Source: Brachynemurus nebulosus
Taxonomy: Eukaryota; Arthropoda; Insecta; Neuroptera; Myrmeleontidae
Direction: 5' to 3'
DNA length: 64,000 nucleotides
Assembly (NCBI GenBank): GCA_035578155.1
Contig: JAPWDM010000005.1
Span: forward strand, 48,874,954-48,938,953
The notes beneath the pieces were generated by a model. It searched no databases. It worked only from the letters and a program-made list of their open reading frames with translations, and was not told the DNA's origin. The position numbers and the translations under genes are program-made. Shown piece by piece: positions 47,599-59,823 of the stretch; positions within the stretch are counted from its first letter, which is position 1; each line of letters starts with the position of its first letter.

Positions 47599-48552
47599 AT
47601 GTGGAATCAACAAATAACACTTTCTTTAATTGACGACTTACACGAAAACCCATGTCTGTGGGATATACAATGTCCGGATTATAAGTCTCGTCAAAAAAAA
47701 TTGGAAGTCTTAAAAATATTGGGGAGAAAATATGGCGTGTCCATATTAGAAGTTGAGAAAAAAATTCAATCATTAAAAAATCAATTTCGTCGAGAACATA
47801 AAAAATTTATCGACTCAAATGCATCGCCAATAGTAGTCAATTGGTTTGGCTATGAGAAATTGTTATTTTTAAATAAATGTTATAGATCACGAGGATGTCG
47901 TTCTACAGATAATATGGATAATGTTAAGGAAGAGCCTGAGGTTTGTATTCTTTTATTATATTAACATAACACAAAAATCGTGGAATTATGTTTGGATCAT
48001 AATGAGTTAACTGTATTAGGTACATAACACAAGCCACACAGGCTGAATAAAAAAATATTTTTTTAATGTTTTATGTTGATCTAATTAATTTTTCCATAGG
48101 AAACAGTTAGCGATTTGATGGAAAACTATGCTTCAGAAGGAAAACTCGATGATGATTGTAAAAATGAACTTACTTACAGTGATTTCACTCCTAATCATTT
48201 TATTTCAAACGAATCGTCAACGGAATACATTTCATGTACACCTAAAATAAAAGAATATATATCCGTACCGACACAACCTGAGACAGTAGAAACATTAAAA
48301 TGTATTAAAACGCTCACAGAAACGATTTTGACTCGTGACCAATACTCAGTTTATGGAGAACATATTGCAAATAAATTAAGGACGTGCGGTAGATCATCGT
48401 TGGAAATTGCAGTGGCGCAACATGAAATCGATAATATTTGTTTTAAATTAACCATGGGTGCATTTTCTCAAATGGCGCAGTCATTATCCTCTAGTCATAC
48501 TAATGCACAGTCTTTGGGATCTATAGAAGCTTCTTCTGAAAATTCATCATAA
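47599..48552 (+). CDS. MADF-domain (Myb/SANT-like) protein, two exons, nested in PEDS1 intron 1
   Basis: Exon 1 (47599-47940) and exon 2 (48100-48552), joined GAG|GAA across a GT-AG intron of 159 bp, encode 264 residues. Residues about 8-97 form a MADF domain: LIDDLHENPCLWDIQCPDYK, SRQKKLEVLKILGRKYGV, then IQSLKNQFRREHKKF and a W-x-GYEKL segment. MADF proteins bind DNA; many are insect transcription factors, and others are the accessory protein of PIF/Harbinger transposons. The C-terminal half is Ser-rich and ends with a helical block (SSLEIAVAQHEIDNICFKLT), like the C-terminal helix of such accessory proteins. The frame is intact. I did not find the inverted ends of an enclosing transposon, so domesticated gene and transposon ORF both remain possible. 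Confidence 0.75.
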
Positions 48553-48824
48553 AAAACAGTTAAATGTGGGCATTTTTTCAGCTTACATCATAATTACTTG
48601 GACTCCTGTCATGCTGATTCTATCCAGTTATCAATCATTTTGAAGTATACTGAAGTATTTTTGTATTATATTATTGATGTATATATAGTTTAGGCAATAG
48701 TAATAATAATAATAATAATAAATAATTTCGTACCAGACCGTGTTTTAATCAATTTTATTCTTGATACTAATAATGGAATATACTTACCTCTCCTGTCAGC
48801 GTATTACAAATTGAGGTTTTCACT

Positions 48825-49455
48825 TAAACCCTAGTAACCAGTCCAGTCGTCAGAAATTTGGATCAGATTTACGTCCATCTGCGCAGTTTCTGATGAATAT
48901 ACAGATGGCTGACTGTCGATAGAATCTAACGTCAGGAAAAAACAGCAGAGATACGTAAGTCTGACGAATAATTTTTATAATAACTCGGTCGACAGACTTA
49001 CGGCAGGAAGACAGCAGCTACCTGCTTTAAATTCTCCTCTCCCATAAGTTTTCAGCAGTTCTCATTTTCATTTTTTTAATTGTGTTAATTCAAAGTGTCA
49101 GTCCTTTGTAAAAATTCTTGTTTCCATATATATGTACCAAAATATATATAATAAAAAAGATGAGAGTAGTTCTTCTTATTAAACAAAACTGAAAAATTAT
49201 AAGTTTTTTTCAGTTATTGACGAATATAGTTTTATTAAACGTTTAAAAATAGAACAATTTTCTTACATTTTAAGGTTATTTTGTTACAGATTCAGTTTAA
49301 AAAAATCATATAAGCTTATATGATTTTTTGTCGACAGTCTGCCGTCTGTATATTCGTCAGAAACGGCGCAGATGGACGTCAATCTGACGAAGAGGAATGT
49401 AGACCTAAGTACGTAGATCTGATGTCAGTCTGACGACAGGACTGGTTATTAGGGA
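48825..49455. mobile_element. Inverted-repeat element with CCCTARTAACCAGTCC ends
   Basis: CCCTAGTAACCAGTCCAGTC and GGACTGGTTATTAGGG are the inverted ends. Inner arms also pair: CGTCCATCTGCGCAGTTTCT with CGGCGCAGATGGACG, and ATATACAGATGG with CCGTCTGTATAT. About 630 bp, no coding capacity, target duplication not clear. Confidence 0.75.
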
Positions 49456-49560
49456 AGATATTAGTCTAATAATGGAGGGAACAGTATATTGAATAACGCC
49501 ATGAACTACAATGCGAAGGGTCGCAAGTTCGAATCCTATCTTTAATTTTAATTAATTAGT
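49456..49560 (+). repeat. tRNA-SINE-like fragment
   Basis: GGGTCGCAAGTTCGAATCC (49518-49536) contains a good B box, and TAGTCTAATAATGG about 60 bp upstream could be an A box. No cloverleaf forms by eye, so a SINE fragment is preferred to a tRNA. Confidence 0.38.
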
Positions 49561-50178
49561 TGATTCAAATGAAACTAAATATTCGTCCACTCCTTGGTCT
49601 AATCAGTCTTAATGAGTTCCCAGTAATAAGCTCTGGATAATAAGAACAAAGACTGTGTTTATTATACATATAAAACTGGCCCTGGAATAGTAGAGACAGG
49701 GCCGGATTTCTAAATAGGTATAATAGGCAATTGTTTAGGGGGTTAAGGGGGACCACTAGTATGACCGCCTGAAAAAAAGGTGATTTTTGGGAATTTTTTT
49801 AAAGAAAACTACTGTATGGAATGTTTTAATATTATAGGATATATTCGTTGATATATAATAAATTCAAGATAAAATTTTTGGACAAAAAAATTGAAAATTC
49901 AGTGAGTTCTCCCAAGGCTCCAAAAAAAAAGTTCCCCCACTGCTTCAGTGATAGCGACCTTCGCCGTGCCTGAAATCAAAAAAACCAAAAACCCTATTAA
50001 ACTAGAAAGTATTGCCCGTGCCGTGAACCTCAATCGAAAAAAAAGTTGAAATTTAACAAAATGGCGGAGTTTTTAAAAAAAAGTTTCAAATTTTGCTCCA
50101 AAATTCGATGATTTTTGGTCTGCAAAAATTACATTTTTTATTCGATTGGAAAACTGGAGGAATTGGAATACATTTTTT

Positions 50179-50388
50179 TACCGCTGCGTGCACGCTGCGG
50201 CGCCGCGCGGCACCGCAAGTATGTGTGCATCACACAATTTAACTCAATGTACTTTATAACCGCTGCGGCGCCGCACCGTGCACCCAGCGTGCAAAAACCG
50301 TCTGTGTGCACCACATTTTGCGGTGCCGCTGCGTGCACGCAGCGGTAAAAAAACGCATGTGTGCATCGGCACTTACCTTTTAGTTTTA
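50179..50388. repeat. GC-rich palindromic repeat
   Basis: ACCGCTGCGTGCACGCTGCG on the left and GCTGCGTGCACGCAGCGGT on the right frame a 210-bp unit with repeated GCGGCGCCGC and GTGTGCATC blocks. Its base composition differs sharply from its surroundings. It encodes mirrored open frames on both strands that are not genes. Probably a MITE. Confidence 0.65.
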
Positions 50389-52434
50389 ATTACGGAAAAT
50401 TTTTACTAAAATTATTTATGACGTCCTCACTATAACGATCATAGTAAAACTAAATGAGTCATTTAAATCTGCCAGGGTCTAGCTGCTCCACAACATGTGA
50501 CTGGCAGCCACGTCCAAAAACACCCGAACTATTAACCTTCATACATTTCTCAATACCTCAAAGTTAACAATAAAAATCAGAATTCGCTCTTCAGATGGCT
50601 GTAACCCAAAAACTATTTGAGATATGCACTTGAAATTTTAGTATGTTATTTTTAAAGGTATAGAGTATAGACTATCAAACATGCAAATTTTTTCAATTTT
50701 TTCAAAATGTCACACTAGTGGTTTCCTTTAAAGGCACTAAAGGGCCTGGCGATTCGAAAAGAATTGGAATACAATGAAAATCTCTTATTAAGACATTCAA
50801 AGTGGACGTAACAACCAAGTGCACTTTTTCTTTAAAAATTTATTCAAGTAGGTACATGTTGTTATTTCTTATAAATAGTTACTATATTATAAGGAAAAAT
50901 ATAAAACTATAGAGTACCGTAAAAGGGAATGAATCGGATTTTTTTTAATCTTTACATTCAATTTTCATGCACTTTTTTAAATATTAGTTGCTAATATAGA
51001 AAGGATTTATTTTGGTTCCAATAGCTTGTTCTTTATTTTTCCATTTAGCCGGATAATACTAAAATACGGTCAATTCCTATCGAGCAACTCTGAAGTGTTA
51101 ATAGGAACGAATGTTGATTTAATTGAAGACATGTACAACGCTGTAAAATTTGTTTACTAAATAATATTATTAGTCAATAAACTAACATATGGAATATAAT
51201 TATTTTTTAAACAGTAAACATAATTTAAATGAATTACGAAACAAATTTTATAACCTAATTCTTGAACAGTTGAAATTCATGTTTCACTACTAATAATTCT
51301 TCAAACTTAATTTTTTTTAATAAGCTGGCCAGTTTTAACATTAATAGTAACTTATGACAAAATCAAATACAACCGTCTGCAAATTATAAGCTGTTAACAC
51401 GTTGACGGCCATAATCTCTTATGACGAAATGCCCAAACGGTACACTATTTTGACAACTAATATACTTTATATGGGACTGTTGACGCGGTATTTTCACTTA
51501 TCGATAAGTGGAAATTAGAAAACCTTGATTAGAAAGTTAGAAAATGGGAATAAAGAGCCCCAAGAACTTGTGTTGCTCCTAAAGGCCTATACCTAATGAA
51601 ATCCGACTCTGGTTATAGAGTTAGCCTGCGATTATGTAAGACGCTTGTAAGTAATACGTATAATACAAGCGCGTACACAACTTATTCCGTATAAATAATA
51701 TTAAAATAGACAAGACTTCGAAAAGCGAATTGTAGTTGTATTCTTATTGATCGAAATATCGTACCAATTATATCAACATTATTTCTATTTCATTGAAACA
51801 CAATTAACAGTTGTTAATTTTTAAAATAAAGCAGAAACAATTATTTATTAAATTAAAACAAATCGGTTTAATTAGATTAACGAAGTATTTATTTTGTTTG
51901 TTTTTTTCTATATGTAAAACTTATACTGTGGTCAGTAAATACATATTTATTTACATATTAATATTGTACTAAGCTAGGGGTTGGCAAACCGTGGCTACCG
52001 TGCCGTATGTGGCTCTTTAAAGAAAAATTACGGCTCGTTAGTCCCCCTCCCCCCAAAAATGAATCAAAACAATGCAAGACGACTTTCAACGCCAATTATT
52101 AGATTTAAAAAGCAAAGATTTGTCCAATTCGAAGTTTAAGAATCTAAATAGTAGCTTAGAAGAGCTATAAAGGCAGACATATAGTTTGGTATAACAGCAT
52201 AAGTGGACAGCTGCAAAAAGAATGTTTTCCGGAATAGCTTTCCGGAATGCTACGACTAAATAAAAATATGCCTTTTGGTGTGCCGACGATCTTTGGATCA
52301 ACATATTCATGTGAGCAAGTTATATGCTGGACTTATAACTTGGCTTATTGATTTTTGAATAGAATTTAATTTTCTATTATTTCTAGCATACCATCTTTTA
52401 GTTTGAATAAATAATAATGAGTGCGTCAAGTGGT

Positions 52435-52870
52435 AAAATCCACATTATCCTAACTAATATTATAAATGTGAAAGTAAGTTTGTTTGTTTGTTTGACTTGT
52501 TTTTGCACAGGCATATCTTGTGGGAGAAAAACGGTTATAGGCTACTTTTTATCTCGGAAAATATTTCATTTCCGAGGGAAAATGTATTAAATTACAACAG
52601 TATTGATTATCAAAAAACGGATAATTGATTTCAAACTTTGTAAATTGTTAAGAAAAGGGACGAAAAAGGAGATCGGCTACTTTTTACCCCCAAAAAATAT
52701 CTCAATCCCGTGGGAAATCTCATTACTGTGGAAAAATATATTTTAAATGATACAAGAATAAGATTCTTTGAATTAAAAGAATGTTATAGGCTACTTATTC
52801 TGGCTTAAATGTTTGTCGATCGCTGTTCAAAGCAAACAAATACATATGTGAAAATTAAATTAGACATTAC
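52435..52870 (+). mobile_element. Helitron-like 5' terminus
   Basis: TCCTAACTAATATTATAAAT followed by GTGAAAGTAAG and TTTGTTTGTTTG resembles the conserved 5' end of many insect Helitrons (TC start, ATTATAAATGCGAAAG). GGCTACTTTTTATC and its variant GGCTACTTTTTACC (52539, 52676) recur inside. No Rep/helicase frame and no clear 3' hairpin with CTAG was found. Confidence 0.5.
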
Positions 52871-53017
52871 CGATGTATTGAGTATTTGAGTATTACTAAA
52901 TATCTTGGAAATAATAAGATCAATCAATAAATTGGTTAATTTACTCGTTTCGTGTTTATTAATTATTAACTAAATACATATTAAATTTTATTTACATTTC
53001 GGTAATAAATGTATAAG

Positions 53018-53369
53018 TACCGTCAAATCACATAACTTTACCTATTGTAGATAACTTGACCAAACCATATTTTATATCAAACAAAATTTCATGGTTTGTG
53101 AAGTTTGTAACATTTCTTTTTTAGTGACAGCGACATCTCTAACAAATCAGTAGTATAATATAAATTTTTCTGGCATTGGCAGCTGCAATTTCTTTAAATT
53201 GCACTCATTGATACTAATAATTTAAAGAAATTGAAGAAAAAAATTTATACGTATACCATTGATTTGTTAGAAATGCCCTTAATTGCCACTGGAAAAATGC
53301 TACAGACATTATAAGCCTGTGGTTTGATAAAGTTTTTATCAATAAGTAAAGTTATGGGTTTTGACGGTA
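53018..53369. mobile_element. TA-flanked MITE with TACCGTCAAA ends
   Basis: TACCGTCAAATCACATAACT TTAC at the left faces GTAAAGTTATGGGTTTTGAC GGTA at the right. Inner arms also pair: AAATTTTTCTGGCATTGGCA region with TTTAAAGAAATTG motifs. The 352 bp begins and ends with TA, as in Tc1/mariner MITEs. Confidence 0.8.
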
Positions 53370-53589
53370 CATAAAATATGTTTATAAAGTATCTATCGTA
53401 TCTATCGTATCTATCCTGCATTTGGAGTAGAATTATTTATTGCATGCCTCTAGAGACAAGAGTGAATAAAATATTAGGCAGAAACTTGCATGAATTAGTA
53501 TGAATTTTTATTTTTTCCCTGAAGAATAATAAAAAAAAAAATGTTGTAAATTATCCAAAACAAATATTTAAAGGAAAATAAATATTGAT

Positions 53590-53898
53590 GGCGTTCGAGA
53601 CGAAAATTTTGTTAGCCTAACGTTAGCTAACGGAGCTTTCACCGTTACAAACCAGAGGGCACGCATTCAAAAAATTAACATACATTATATATTATAACAA
53701 CAATTTCTAACATGGTGACTGATTATTTTTATTTCATAATTTTTAAATGTGGTTGTACTTCAAAAATTAAGTATACCGTGAAAAACCATGAGAAAATATT
53801 TAACGTGCATTAATTTTTTGAATCAGAGCCCTCTGGTTTGTAACGGTGAAAGCTCCGTTAGCTAACGTTAGGCTAACAAAATTTTCGTCCCGAACGTT
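53590..53898. mobile_element. 309-bp MITE, copy 2
   Basis: Second copy of the element at 14493-14803, same orientation: GGCGTTCGAGACGAAAATTT at the left and AAATTTTCGTCCCGAACGTT at the right, with shared TTCACCGTTACAAACCAGAG. The arms here (TTAGCTAACGGAGC) are better matched than in copy 1. Confidence 0.88.
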
Positions 53899-54007
53899 AC
53901 CATTGTCTCTTTTCAATTGTTAATATTTTTACTATAAAAACGTTTTGAAATTTTTTGCAATTTTATTTCATTTCTGATAATTTCAACTTTTAAACTTGAT
54001 TAAAATA

Positions 54008-54260
54008 ATAACCCAGTCGCAGCATCCTCATCCAAGGGTTTGGATCTTCCAACATTTTCACCAAATTTCCTAAAAATAGGATGTTTCGTTCGAGAGTTAT
54101 CGTGCGGACACATATATACATATAATTTTACTGAATGTCATTTTCGGCTCTAGGGACCTCAAAACAAATTTCTATCATAATCTCGGACTCAAGTCTCACC
54201 ATAACAGTGGTAGTAATAGCCGAATCTTCGGTTCGAAAATTCGCTAAAGAAAAAGAATGC
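54008..54260 (+). repeat. Dispersed repeat, related to 55565-55905 and 56540-56660
   Basis: CCAGTCGCAGCATCCT, TTTCGTTCGAGAGTTATCGT and GCGGACACATATA are shared with the unit ending at 55905. The part TCATTTTCGGCTCTAGG..AACAAATTTCTA..ATAATCTCGG and TTCGAAAATTCGCTAAAG is shared with 56545-56655. The family is interrupted by TA/CA microsatellites at the same point in the other copy. Confidence 0.75.
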
Positions 54261-55564
54261 AAATAATAGAAGAATTTTGATAATAGGAATTTGTGTTTAC
54301 TTATTCATATTGAAAGTAATTTACCACGATAAACAAATATAACAGAATTTTACACCTAATTATAGAATATGATAATTATTTTTGATAAAATTGGATATAA
54401 CCGGATTTTACTGTTAACTAATATTTGAATTTTTTATGTTCCTCTTGCGGAAAATGTTAATAAATATATTTTAAATAATTGGTTGACCTAAAAATGTTTA
54501 AATGTGGTTATACTGTTATGCTAAGCTTAAAGGCGATACCTCAATTCTAAAATAATTTTATAAACAAGTTTTTTCAAAGTAGAACTGTAATGAATGTTCG
54601 ACTTCACATTCCCAATTCCCATAATACATATGCGAAAGATTTGGAACTTTTCAACTTTCGCATTCGGATTTGGTTCCGCAATTCCACTCATTTATGAGTT
54701 CAGTGGTTTATCACTGATTACACAACTTTTGATTGTTTGATTTAGGAAAGGCAGGAAGATAGGAAAAACGGAAAGAAAGACCATTCACAAATTCAGTTAC
54801 GTAGACAAATTAAAAAAATACTTATTCGTATTCACAATTTGAACTTTTTTCGCATTTATATTTACACCCAACCCACCCCATGTTCTTAAGGTACCATCAC
54901 AATGTAGAATTTTGAAAAAATCAATTTTTTTTTTTTTTTGGTCTCATCTTACAGTTATGCATGTTCTCTCAAAATTTCAAATTTAAGTTCGAATTTTAAC
55001 GGTCGCCACGACCACAGATCAATGGATTCAGTCTAAATACAAAATACTGTAGATCGATAGGCGTCTTTTGGCGGGATATTATATCACTTTACATTCAGCC
55101 TTTTCACAACCAGTGAACGTATAAAATCAATTGTTATCACCACAGTATCACATTTTTGTTGAAACAGTTTCGAGACAAACTTTAAGCGCAATTGTCTCGA
55201 AATGCCCTTTTTAAAAACGGTACCCACTTTCAGAAGGAAAGTTACCAAGCTATAAGTTTGAAATTTTGACAGAATATTCTCTATTCCATTCTTCATGTTC
55301 CTATGGAAGCTTTCCTTTTTTTTAAATCTTCTTGTTTTTTTTACTGTTGAAAACTGTTGAAAAAAAGGCCTAAATTTTGTACTTTTTATTCAAACCGCTG
55401 CCATTTTTTCAAATTTCAAAAAAAAACCTCCATAGGAACATAGCGACTTACCTACCGATTGATAATCTATCTGATTTTTTTCTCAGATGAAAACTGCGGC
55501 CGCAATCGTGGACACCAATTGCCGCCCTTTTTTAAAGGCACTCAAATTCAAAAAATTATAATAA

Positions 55565-56005
<441 letters not shown>

Positions 56006-56104
56006 TGTGTGTGTATATATACTGTGTGAGTTTTTCGAGAGTTGCCATTTTTATTACAGCCAAACCGTTGATTTAATCAAAAAATTGTTCAAATACGAGT
56101 TGTA

Positions 56105-56180
56105 GATATCGACGGAGGCAACCGATTGCTATAGTCAGGAGCTTTATAGCTCTTATGGCTTTCGAGCTATAATACAAACT
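56105..56180 (+). repeat. Dispersed repeat shared with 7607-7680
   Basis: ATTGCTATAGTCAGGAGCTT then TATA, and ACTATGATGCAAACTT-like text downstream, match the Kap3 intron 6 copy. Confidence 0.65.
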
Positions 56181-56447
56181 TATAGATTTTTAAATGGGAC
56201 TATACATTAATTTTTCGATAAAACTGATCTAATGCATTAATTAACAACATAAATGAGCAAAAACAATTTTTTTATGCAAGTTTAATTTTTTAATTTTTCT
56301 TTATCAGTTAGGCGGTAAAAATATGCATATGTACTGTTTTTCTTGGTTACATTTCCATTACATCCAAGAAAAGAACCTTTTCCAGTACCATTTCTATCAT
56401 AAAAATTTGGTTGTAATAGAAATGGCAACTCTCAAAAAACTCACATG

Positions 56448-56448
56448 G

Positions 56449-56534
<86 letters not shown>
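56448..56534. repeat. (TA)n microsatellite
   Basis: TA run followed by another part of the dispersed repeat seen at 54130-54250. Confidence 0.95.
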
Positions 56535-56537
<3 letters not shown>

Positions 56538-56967
56538 TTTAGCGAATATTATTTTCGGTTTCTAGGTTAAAACAAATTTCTACCATGGTCCCGGGCTAAG
56601 GTCGCATTATGACAGTGGCTGTAATAGCTGATTTCCATTCTGGAAATTCGCTAAAAGAAATAAAAATGAATAAAAAAAATATTTTTGTATTGTTAAACAG
56701 TGGTATTAATCGTAAAAAAAAATTCATCCCCATTCCCCCATCCTATCCATCCGAAAAAAATTGCAAAAATTGACTATTTTTCGGCTGGTCACACTGTGAT
56801 GATACCTCAAAGAAAAGAAAAATAATTGTATTTTTTTTAAGATGTTGTCTTTTGGCTTAGGACGGCATAATATATTACGTTTATAAATTCACGAAATTCG
56901 AAAATTATTTAGATACAAAATTGTTTACATAGCCCTTAAATAATTGATTAAAATTTGTTTGTTTCAG

Positions 56968-57464
56968 GTAAACGAACTCAAGAATGCATATGTGTAGGCA
57001 TTTGTATAACATTAATGGCTGTGAATTTATTTTTTATAATACTGCATTTTCGATTCGAAAATTTGAACACAATAGTCGCTGCAGCTTTATTTGGAATTAT
57101 TACCGCTGATTTTGGTTCCGGTCTAGTACATTGGGGCGCCGATACTTGGGGATCAGTTGATTTACCAATTATTGGCAAAGTAAATTGATAAAATCTCCCC
57201 TCCAAAATACGATTTTAGACATTAAATTGGAACGTTTTTTTCAGAATTTCCTTCGACCATTTCGTGAACATCACATAGATCCTACGTCAATCACAAGACA
57301 CGACTTTATTGAGACGAATGGTGATAATTTTTCAGTTGCCATACCACTATTAGCGAAACTCACGTGGAATTTTATTACATTGCCTGAAGAAGAAGTACAA
57401 AAAAAAATTCCCATGGAGTTGTTATTGGTTTTTACTTTCGCTGTTTGTAGCAATGACAAATCAG
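56968..57464 (+). CDS. PEDS1: PEDS1 coding exons 2 and 3, exon 3 with a frame break
   Basis: PEDS1 makes the vinyl-ether bond of plasmalogens in the ER membrane, using a di-iron His cluster. Exon 2 (56968-57179) follows TTTGTTTCAG and encodes GKRTQECICVGI..., a membrane segment (ICITLMAVNLFFIILHF) and DFGSGLVHWGADTWGSVDLP. Exon 3 (57245-57464) encodes FLRPFREHHIDPTSITRHDF and IETNGDN, with the iron-ligand histidines intact. In the starting frame the exon then reads VQKKIPMELL and cannot join exon 4. Dropping one A from the nine-A run at 57399-57407 restores FPWSCYW, a hydrophobic stretch and AMTNQ at the CAG|GTAAGT donor, matching human YPWECFVF...FTNQ. With that change the phases close and the protein is about 324 residues (human 270). 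Confidence 0.92.
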
Positions 57465-57478
57465 GTAAGTAAATATAG

Positions 57479-58988
57479 TAGGGATGTTACGAAACTTCGA
57501 CTTCGACTTCAAAAGTTTGGAACTTCGGGTTCCAATTGAACCTTTGAATCCGACTCTAGTTTCGACGCTTTCAAAACGGGGGTTTATCAGAGTTTTTTGT
57601 TGTTGCGGTGGAAAATAAATATAAAATTTCATGTTTTCAAGCCCTCAGCCGTGCTATAATTTTTATCAACTATATTAGAATTCGTTCCCAGTGTGTAACT
57701 ATTTAGTGGAATTGGGATTATTAACTTATTATAGAGATAGATTGGATGGTAGGAAATCAGCAAAATTGCTCTTTATAAAATTTGAGTACAGATTAACTCT
57801 TTTTTATGCGGTCCTTTTTTGTGCGATTTTTTTTTATGCGGTTTGTAAAAAATTGCCTTTAAAATGCATAATGTGAATCAAAATCACGAGACAGTAAGAA
57901 ACTTAAACAACTACTATAATAACTTTCTTTGATAAAAATACTTTTTAAGGGCTTTTAAGCATTTAATCAATACATTGCATAAGAACATAAGTTATTGCAT
58001 CATTTAATTTTGTTAAAGATGTATTTTTCAAAATTTTCATAATATTATAAAATTGAAATAAAATGTTTCTACGTGTAAATTAATGCTTTATCTTGTTTAT
58101 AGAAGCAACTTCTAAGGAAATTTCTAAGTTTTAAGCGTTTTGAGTGATGTTTTTTCGATGAAACTTTTTTTATGCGGTCCCGACCAACCGCACAAAAAAA
58201 GTTTTTTTGTACAATCTGGATCAAACTATACTTTTTATAGCTATTTATGATATTTTTGAATATATTTTTTTTGTGCGATTTTTTTTATGCGGCCCCTATC
58301 CACCGCACAAAAAAGAGTTCAGCTGTACTAGTTTACAATTTTTGTAAAATTTTTGTCATTTATGCCATAACTCAACTATTGTTGATTCTAAGTCTATCAA
58401 AATAGCGGAAACCTTTTGATCAAAGAGTTTAGCTTTTTCAATACAGAAACCAACTAATAAATAAGTTTACTATACAATATCCCGCTGGGAATAAATGCAT
58501 AGGTTGATTCGATCCTCCGATCCTAAGAAGTAAAAATCCCGTAATTACTTTTGAGACGCAAAAAATTTTTGCGTGCCAAAATCAAAGCTTTCACTCGCGT
58601 TTAACTTTTCAGAACTTCCTGAAAAAAGGTCCCGTGGTTGTCTATCGATTTGTTTGTTCGTGTGTCCGTAAAACCATTCAACTTTGATTTTGTTGAAACT
58701 TTCAGGGATAATGTAAGTAACTGTATTCACTGCGCATACAGAAACGTGACAAAACGTTGCATACTCAAATCTTACGTATTATTCCTCCGATTTTTATTCA
58801 ATTCACTTATGAGTATGAGGAAACCGTATGCAACAACTCACAATCAGTGTATTTTTTCTTATATTTTCATAATAAAACAATTGTTTTCTGCCAACCTTCG
58901 AATCCCATTCCGATTCACCACTGGCACCGTGTGTACGATAAGCGAATTCCGATAAAGCACCCCCCCCCCTTACACCGTAACATCCCTA
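57479..58988. mobile_element. hAT-like element in PEDS1 intron 3
   Basis: TAGGGATGTTACG and CGTAACATCCCTA are the inverted ends, of the same type as those at 496 and 3974. Flanks AAATATAG (57471-57478) and ATTTATAG (58989-58996) agree at 6 of 8 bases. The left end repeats CTTCGACTTCGACTTC. The Tc1-type MITE at 57787-58327 is inserted inside it. No intact transposase is seen. Confidence 0.75.
57787..58327. mobile_element. TA-flanked Tc1/mariner-type MITE, copy 2 (nested)
   Basis: Same family and orientation as 40812-41309: TACAGATTAACTCTTTTTTA at the left, AAAAAAGAGTTCAGCTGTA at the right. It has additional copies of the TTTTTATGCGG/CCGCACAAAAAA stem inside the right end. Nested in the hAT-like element, so it is the younger of the two insertions. 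Confidence 0.88.
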
Positions 58989-59129
58989 ATTTATAGTATT
59001 AGTTTTTCTAGAAATATCCATAATAGAACCATAATGGAATTATCTAAAATTTTCTTATATTCCAACAATTTTTATATTATATTTCGTCAATTTACTGTCA
59101 AAGTAAATATGACTTTTATTTTAACCCAG

Positions 59130-59390
59130 ATACATAAGTGGTCGCATACGTACTTTGGACTACCGAAATGGGTAATGTTTTTACAAGAGCATCATATAAT
59201 TTTACCGCGACGTCATCATCGTATTCATCACGTTGCACCGCATGAAACATATTTTTGCATCACAACCGGCTGGTTAAATTGGCCATTGGAAAAAATACGA
59301 TTTTGGCCTATTTTGGAGTATATTATTGAAACGTTAACAGGGTACAAACCACGGGCGGACGATATGAAATGGGCACAAAAATGCACGTGA
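59130..59390 (+). CDS. PEDS1: PEDS1 coding exon 4 (C-terminus)
   Basis: After an ACCCAG acceptor this exon encodes IHKWSHTYFGLPKWVMFLQE, HHIILPRRHHRIHHVAPHET, YFCITTGWLNWPLEKIRFW and ends PRADDMKWAQKCT. It is nearly identical to the human C-terminus (NQIHKWSHTYFGLP..., HHRIHHVSPHETYFC, PRADDMKWAQK). The HKWSH and HHRIHH histidines belong to the iron-binding set and are intact. The exon starts in phase 0, which fits exon 3 only in the shifted frame. The stop is TGA at 59388-59390. Confidence 0.96.
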   Translation: MHKWSHTYFGLPKWVMFLQEHHIILPRRHHRIHHVAPHETYFCITTGWLNWPLEKIRFWPILEYIIETLTGYKPRADDMKWAQKCT

Positions 59391-59633
59391 TTGCCTTATT
59401 TTATTTATTTTTATATTATTAGATGTTTTATGCAAATGCGCTATTTATTTAGCTGACAGTTAGGTATATTATGTATATCTTTTTTATCTACATACAAAAA
59501 TAACCGATTTTTATACAAATAATTAAAAAGTTAGTGGCTATATAGAGTTAATTTTGGAGCTACTTTATTGTGTCGGAAAGGTATTTTATAAAGTTGGTAA
59601 TGAAACTACCAAATTGCCTATGCAAGTCAAATA

Positions 59634-59823
59634 AATTACCTAAACTTGGGCTGACGTCATTAACAAACGAAATAAAATTAGACGTACAATTTTATATTAC
59701 TATAATTACTCTAATACAAAAATAACAAAAAGGAGAAGAGACAGAAAATTTTGGTACGTCTAATTTTCATAAATTTGTTGCATTTGTTTAATGACGTCAG
59801 TCCAAGTTTAGATAATTTCACCT
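59634..59823. repeat. Inverted repeat (MITE-like)
   Basis: ACCTAAACTTGGGCTGACGT then CATTAACAAA pairs with TTTAATGACGTCAGTCCAAG then TTTAGATAATT; inner arms AATTAGACGTAC and GTACGTCTAATTTTC also pair. About 190 bp. Confidence 0.85.

Larger units (their letters stand above)
48553..52430. other. PEDS1 intron 1, 48.6-52.4 kb
   Basis: Includes the inverted-repeat element at 48825-49455, a tRNA-SINE-like B box near 49528, a CAGGGCCGG hAT-like start at 49697 without a clear partner, and the GC-rich palindromic unit at 50179. From 50390 to 52430 I see only AT-rich DNA. Confidence 0.5.

Noticed and set aside
50115..50348. Overlapping frames on both strands in the GC-rich unit
   Set aside because: Mirrored frames result from palindromic DNA.
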